Shown one piece after another: positions 21,701 to 25,074 of a stretch of 25,074 nt of DNA; position 1 is the stretch's first letter; the number at the start of each line of letters is the position of its first letter. The translations under genes and the position numbers were made by a program. The stretch spans positions 1 to 25,074 of IMG/VR virus record IMGVR_UViG_3300010149_006393; one strand, written 5' to 3'. This DNA comes from a virus. The notes below the pieces were generated by a model. The model saw only the letters and a program-made list of their open reading frames with translations. It was not told the origin of the DNA and searched no databases.

Positions 21701-24273
21701 CCGATGCAAATAAAATTACACACGGTAGATTTGACACATTAACTGGCTCAGTTTCTTATATAGGCGATCCAGCTTTGCATGGTAGCACATCTTCTAGCGC
21801 ATATAAGAGTTTTGGTAGATTCTTAACACTATCAGCTTCACATGTAGAAATATTAGATCCTGATTCACAAAATCACGGCGTTTTTGAGCACTTGACTGGA
21901 TCTTATATTAGAATTGAAAACGAATTGAGTGCTAGTGAAGGTGCTACAATTGGCTTCGGTGGTAATGTAATAGGAAACGTTGGAACGCCAGATACGTCCA
22001 CAGCAAATCGAAAAGCCGCAGTTAATAGAGAATACATTGATACTGTTGTAGCAATTAAAACTTCCGTAAGATTAGCTCATATGGACGGTAATAAAAATCT
22101 TTTGATAGACTTACAATCGGGGGATAACATTGACGGAGTTGAGCTAGCAGTAGGTGATAGAGTTCTTTTAGCTGCTCAAACTGATCCGAAAGAAAATGGA
22201 ATATGGGAAGTTACAGGCCCCGGAGCTGCATTAAGGCCCTTTGATTATGCTACAGATGATCCAATAGGTGAATTTATTGTATATGTCAAAGAAGGTAATG
22301 GTAATAAGAAAAGTATATTCTCGATAACAAGACCTGATGATAATTCAACTGGTATAATAGATACAGACACAGTTGTTGTTACAAAAATATCTAGTCACTT
22401 TGGTGTTTCAACAGCTGGCAAGGGATTAAATAAGACAAATTCTTTATTTAGTGTAAACATTGCTGAAGGGGGTATTGATGACACCAACTTTAGAGATAGA
22501 TCAAATCTAACATTTGATGATAGATCAGGTGCTGATCCTAGACTATTGCTTTCATCATCTATTAGAGTTGATGCATTAAAAGTAATAGATGAAACTGGAA
22601 ATACTGGCGAAATATTTATAAGCGGTAGTGCTGATTCTCGCATTGACAATGTTAAGATTGGTATGACAACACCTGCTGACGCTCAATTTGCTAACATAAC
22701 TATGAAGTCAGGCAAGACCAAATTTGACACAGACTATGTATTAACATCTTCAAACGGGTCAACAAATACTTCAATTGGTTTACATAAAGGTGAGTTTGAA
22801 GAAATTCATGTTCCTAATTCATTTGTTGCTGACAATAATGACCCTTCAGGAGAAAATAGAGTTATAATTTCTGGTTCGCTAATAATGGAAAATAGCAAGC
22901 CAAACAATACTACTAAAAGAATCTACGTTAAAGATGGCGATTTATACTATCAAGATGATAGAATAGGTTTCGGAAGTGGTGGAGGAGCTGCTACAGGAGC
23001 AGTTACAAAGATACCTGACTTTACATCAATATTTGTCACAGGCTCACAAGCTGACGGGCATGGTGCATTTATATCTGGATCTTTGGTTGTTGAAGGTGAC
23101 GTTCATATTAAAGGAACAACAACAACAATATCATCCTCCAATACAACATTCCAAGATTCAATATTAGGATTAGGAATTACAGGATCAGATGCAGGTACTG
23201 AAGAATTTAACAATTTAGGTGATAGAGGTTTAATATTTGCAAGAGGTGCAAATCAAACTGATGCACTGCCAGGTATGTGGTGGGATGGATCTAAATTTAA
23301 TTTTGCTAAGTCTATAACTTCACCATCATCAGGATCTTTTGGCACAGTAACTGATAGATCTACTATTAGAACAGGAGACGTAGAAGCTGAAGAAATTTCT
23401 GCTACGTCTTTAGACGCTTCATCAGTAACAGCAAGTCTTGGTCTTCGAGTCGGTAACGCTATAGACGGGTATGAATTACCAACATCAGACGGAAACACAA
23501 ATCAAGTTCTACAAACAGACGGAAGCGGAAACCTTACTTTTGCTGATCAAGCTGCAGGACAGAATTCGTTCCTTGTTAAAAGAATTCCAATAACCGTAAA
23601 CCCTACAGCGACAGGCAATGAAATATCTATTAGCCTTGACGATAAAAGCCCAGACATTATTTATTTGGACTTTGCTAATATAGATGTTGCTACTTCTGCA
23701 TACAGCCCATCAGGTAATAACGTTCACTATTTATCAGTTATTCTTTCAAACGTTAAAGATTCATTGTTTGCTTTACCTGAAAGAGAATTTTACCTAGGAA
23801 TTAGAGGTTTTGATCATGATGAATATACTAAGTCAAATTTTGGTTTTGGTGATGGCGGTTTAGCAGTGAGAATTATTTTCTCAGACAATGAAATGAGTTC
23901 AAGTCCATACAATTTAAGACGCAGAAGTACTGCAGATACTACCACAGCTTTATTTAATAACCGGCCAGCACTTTGGACTACAATTAGCGACGCCGGTTAT
24001 ATGAATTTATCCTCACCAAAATCATTAGACAGTGCTTCTTTTAACCCCGACGCGACGTGGTATAGCCACGACTTTCAATTTACTGGAGGGTTTCTTACAC
24101 AATTTGAAGCCTCGAGTGCAATTTTTGATCGCTGTATAACAGATGATAATAAAATATTTTGTTTTAAGTATACAATTGTTAAGGGAGGCATCAATGAGCC
24201 TATGGAACTAGTTACAGACTATAAAAACATAGAAATATTTTCAGTTAATGATTCTAGATTTACGCAGCTATAA
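18793..24273 (+). CDS. Giant tail fiber protein with tandem beta-solenoid repeats
   Basis: A 1826-aa protein; AAAGGA lies 8 nt before the ATG. Domains: a basic N-terminal region (VPKAHRDGSQLGMHKREW), then the fiber motif ATKYYVDQNIQGLKWK (109-124), a Thr run (194-203), and a GDRVLIKNAT...NGIWFF module near 262-285. A second copy of this pair, AAVNREYIDTVVAIKTSVR plus GDRVLLAAQT...NGIWEVTG, sits near 1075-1142. Between them nine copies of G-x-F-x-x-L-(T/S)-(G/A)-S-x-x-x-I (20833-21916) form a solenoid-like stretch, with TGSYG(K/E)F and SDVDINGG(R/T)ID units. The C-terminal 250 residues are a separate beta domain (FYLGIRGFDHDEYTKSNF...) likely to bind the receptor. No enzyme motif. It is part of an operon of adhesins. 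Confidence 0.85.
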   Translation: MSILVPKAHRDGSQLGMHKREWSNILSEQIYSSASIIDGAVITSGSTSLLVDGRPLITSPFTEASISTELADGIIGLRLNNLMKPTADYDMDGNTLTSVRTPTSAGEVATKYYVDQNIQGLKWKQSVRISSHLEDPDAKHWSKGELVLVFQEQTPDLQDYKLIDGNEGWHYNSSTEVLTWKYPTAVQYLKHPSSTTTTTTTTPLNSGNQNLIPTSINHVYPHPNGVHYKSANIDDVSLEDRKINFRELMFDRGLDSAPAYGEIQIGDRVLIKNATPKTMNGIWFFEQTGSNLPYSTSITHPEHEWNWSLKRALDFDHSSEVSSAAVFIEEGNKNEDKSYVVTTNTSSIAAQAIGTYDVDWAIFGTQLGDDITIYRDATQSDRFEVTGVLRDINDIFYDYTTAGNYDGITGRKKVIDGEFLVGNGTTFVAESGNDVRLSMGLGDTDSPTFANLTLTGGALTASHLISNSNNGADPITIKSNLSGTFEITGSSIRLDEDLNAKDIVARTLLTSKGNAQIDGNLNSSNNITAGKSISAQFVTASVALSASYLQLKEFNNVTEFTTTNGYPTQNSLYIANNALYFDGTQIGGSGGGGQPIENVLYYGGNIVSDIASSSTQDHSNAVLYMRLGVSGSHLSAITDAAGRANYYQILTGSFQELTGTKVDINGGTIDSTVIGGSIPAVGTFSTLNTNNAKITGGEVTGSYGKFTVLSGSDVDINGGRIDNTDIGLDVAAHGVFTNLTGSTHIHTPLAEIGRIELEGTGTPGFIANTIIGMDRNGSTSAQRGMFTQLTASQGIETTGISTLNGTNKALSRISNFTIDNTCQIDATTTTATDANFTNLKVTNLQMPQNGTTDDPANVGNHYFKLFADSNVRSEITHRSGKELLIKATEMTGTRAYFNHIEVKAGEVTASYGNFTSLTGSKALFSEAIINNAKITAGEMTGSYGEFVILSGSDVDINGGTIDNVIIGEDTDANKITHGRFDTLTGSVSYIGDPALHGSTSSSAYKSFGRFLTLSASHVEILDPDSQNHGVFEHLTGSYIRIENELSASEGATIGFGGNVIGNVGTPDTSTANRKAAVNREYIDTVVAIKTSVRLAHMDGNKNLLIDLQSGDNIDGVELAVGDRVLLAAQTDPKENGIWEVTGPGAALRPFDYATDDPIGEFIVYVKEGNGNKKSIFSITRPDDNSTGIIDTDTVVVTKISSHFGVSTAGKGLNKTNSLFSVNIAEGGIDDTNFRDRSNLTFDDRSGADPRLLLSSSIRVDALKVIDETGNTGEIFISGSADSRIDNVKIGMTTPADAQFANITMKSGKTKFDTDYVLTSSNGSTNTSIGLHKGEFEEIHVPNSFVADNNDPSGENRVIISGSLIMENSKPNNTTKRIYVKDGDLYYQDDRIGFGSGGGAATGAVTKIPDFTSIFVTGSQADGHGAFISGSLVVEGDVHIKGTTTTISSSNTTFQDSILGLGITGSDAGTEEFNNLGDRGLIFARGANQTDALPGMWWDGSKFNFAKSITSPSSGSFGTVTDRSTIRTGDVEAEEISATSLDASSVTASLGLRVGNAIDGYELPTSDGNTNQVLQTDGSGNLTFADQAAGQNSFLVKRIPITVNPTATGNEISISLDDKSPDIIYLDFANIDVATSAYSPSGNNVHYLSVILSNVKDSLFALPEREFYLGIRGFDHDEYTKSNFGFGDGGLAVRIIFSDNEMSSSPYNLRRRSTADTTTALFNNRPALWTTISDAGYMNLSSPKSLDSASFNPDATWYSHDFQFTGGFLTQFEASSAIFDRCITDDNKIFCFKYTIVKGGINEPMELVTDYKNIEIFSVNDSRFTQL

Positions 24274-24299
24274 TATTTAATTAATAAAGAGGAATAATA

Positions 24300-25074
24300 A
24301 TGTACTTAACAAGACGCATACTAAGAAATGCAAAAAAAGGTGCTGTTTTACAGTTTTCCGAAAATGGCGGGGTTACTTTAAATAATAATCTTGCAATGTC
24401 TTCTTCTTCGCCCGTTACGATGTCAATTGATCAAACATTCAATATTGACGGAGCAGACGCCTATTTTAGCAATAACATCAATACTTCAGGATCATTATCA
24501 GTTGCTGAGGCAGCTACTCTTTCAAAAACTTTAACTGTAACACAAGGATCTACGCTTCAAGGAACTCTGGATGTAACTGGTGAATCGATTTTTACTACAA
24601 ATACAACTGTGAGTGGCACATTAAAAGCAGAAAACAATTTAGACTTCTCAACCGGAGGTGGTAGTCTTAAAGCTGGAAGTTTAAATGCACTAACAGTTAA
24701 TTCTTCAGGGGAAGTAACAAAAATAGGCCAGGACACTCCAGGTGAAGGTGAGTTTTTAAAATGGGATAGTAATAATAACAAAGTAGTTTGGGATGCTGCA
24801 TCAGTAACATCTTTATCTTTAGACTCAATCACGGCTGCTAATAATGCCAGCACTAGAATTGAAAATTCAGGAGACTTACATCTAGATAGTACAGCCGGAG
24901 AACTATTTCTAAGCTCATCAAATGATTTTACATTTATTTCGAGCGATACTACAAGTAATATTAACTTTCAAAGTAATGGACTTACATCAGGTAAGGGCCA
25001 CATAAATTTACAAATAATTGATAGAGGCAATGATAAAAGTTTATCTCAAATTTCGCTTAGTAGTTTTGGTTCCG
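24300..25074 (+). CDS. 5' part of another fiber protein (continues past window)
   Basis: ATG 24300 preceded by AAGAGGA (24287-24293), in frame and open to the window's end: 258 codons plus one base. It begins MYLTRRILRNAKKGAVLQFSENGG and continues with strand-turn repeats (NINTSGSLSVAEAATLSKTLTVTQGSTLQGTLDVTGESIF, GGSLKAGSLNALTVNSSG, GEFLKWDSNNNKVVWDAAS). The style matches the two upstream fibers, so it should be another virion fiber; its C-terminal domain lies outside the window. Confidence 0.8.
   Translation, partial: MYLTRRILRNAKKGAVLQFSENGGVTLNNNLAMSSSSPVTMSIDQTFNIDGADAYFSNNINTSGSLSVAEAATLSKTLTVTQGSTLQGTLDVTGESIFTTNTTVSGTLKAENNLDFSTGGGSLKAGSLNALTVNSSGEVTKIGQDTPGEGEFLKWDSNNNKVVWDAASVTSLSLDSITAANNASTRIENSGDLHLDSTAGELFLSSSNDFTFISSDTTSNINFQSNGLTSGKGHINLQIIDRGNDKSLSQISLSSFGS

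Noticed and set aside
15390-24273. S74 peptidase / intramolecular chaperone at the ends of the giant fibers
   Set aside because: Searched the C-termini of both proteins for the catalytic Ser-Lys pattern and found none.
1-25074. tRNA genes, CRISPR arrays, insertion sequences
   Set aside because: No cloverleaf, regularly spaced short repeats, transposase motifs or terminal repeats of that kind were seen.

Overview
The window looks like part of the genome of a large, AT-rich (roughly one-third G+C by eye), tailed, T4-like marine bacteriophage. Genes are packed with little or no spacing and several overlap. Most have Shine-Dalgarno sequences of the AAGG/GGAG type. There are no tRNA, rRNA, IS or CRISPR features. 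Several small proteins (the CNNC protein at 12280, the 71-aa protein at 12754, the Cys-rich sigma-region-4-like protein at 13174, the 84-aa helical protein at 8671) resemble families I recall from T4-like cyanophages and other marine myoviruses. An outer-membrane beta-barrel protein and a GH24 lysozyme point to a Gram-negative host.

Layout. (1) 1-901: the 3' end of one gene, then a helical protein with a hydrophobic N-terminal segment. (2) 906-2894, minus strand: a membrane-anchored GH24 lysozyme followed by a DUF481-type outer-membrane barrel, transcribed together. (3) 2928-4944, plus strand: a GIY-YIG (T5orf172-type) protein, two short fiber-like proteins that share an N-terminal module, and a small structural-looking protein. 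(4) 4966-7869, minus strand: in transcription order, a 20-codon Cys-rich mini-ORF, a class III nucleotide cyclase with a C-terminal membrane segment, three tandem paralogous beta-rich proteins and a two-helix membrane protein. (5) 7937-8654: a holin-like two-TM protein and an unknown acidic protein. (6) 8671-8925, minus: a small helical protein. (7) 8958-13185, plus: a DinG/XPD-like Fe-S helicase, a Nudix hydrolase, a divergent chaperonin-like protein, a CxxC protein, a 71-aa helical protein and a histone-H1-like protein. (8) 13174-14808: a sigma-region-4-like protein and a PIN-PhoH protein, divergent, separated by a 33-nt perfect inverted repeat. (9) 14822-25074: two small beta-domain proteins, then giant fiber/virion proteins of 1122 and 1826 aa and the start of a third.

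How the parts may work together. Blocks 3, 4 and 9 look like the adhesion part of the virion: giant repeat-rich fibers plus small tip-like beta proteins, several duplicated in tandem. Lysozyme, outer-membrane barrel and holin-like proteins suggest lysis or envelope functions. Helicase, Nudix, PIN-PhoH, H1-like and sigma-4-like proteins are nucleic-acid or regulatory auxiliaries. The least ordinary items are the cyclase with its overlapping Cys-rich mini-ORF, the phage-borne outer-membrane barrel, the chaperonin-like protein without a visible ATPase motif, and the inverted repeat that gives two divergent genes the same leader and first codons.
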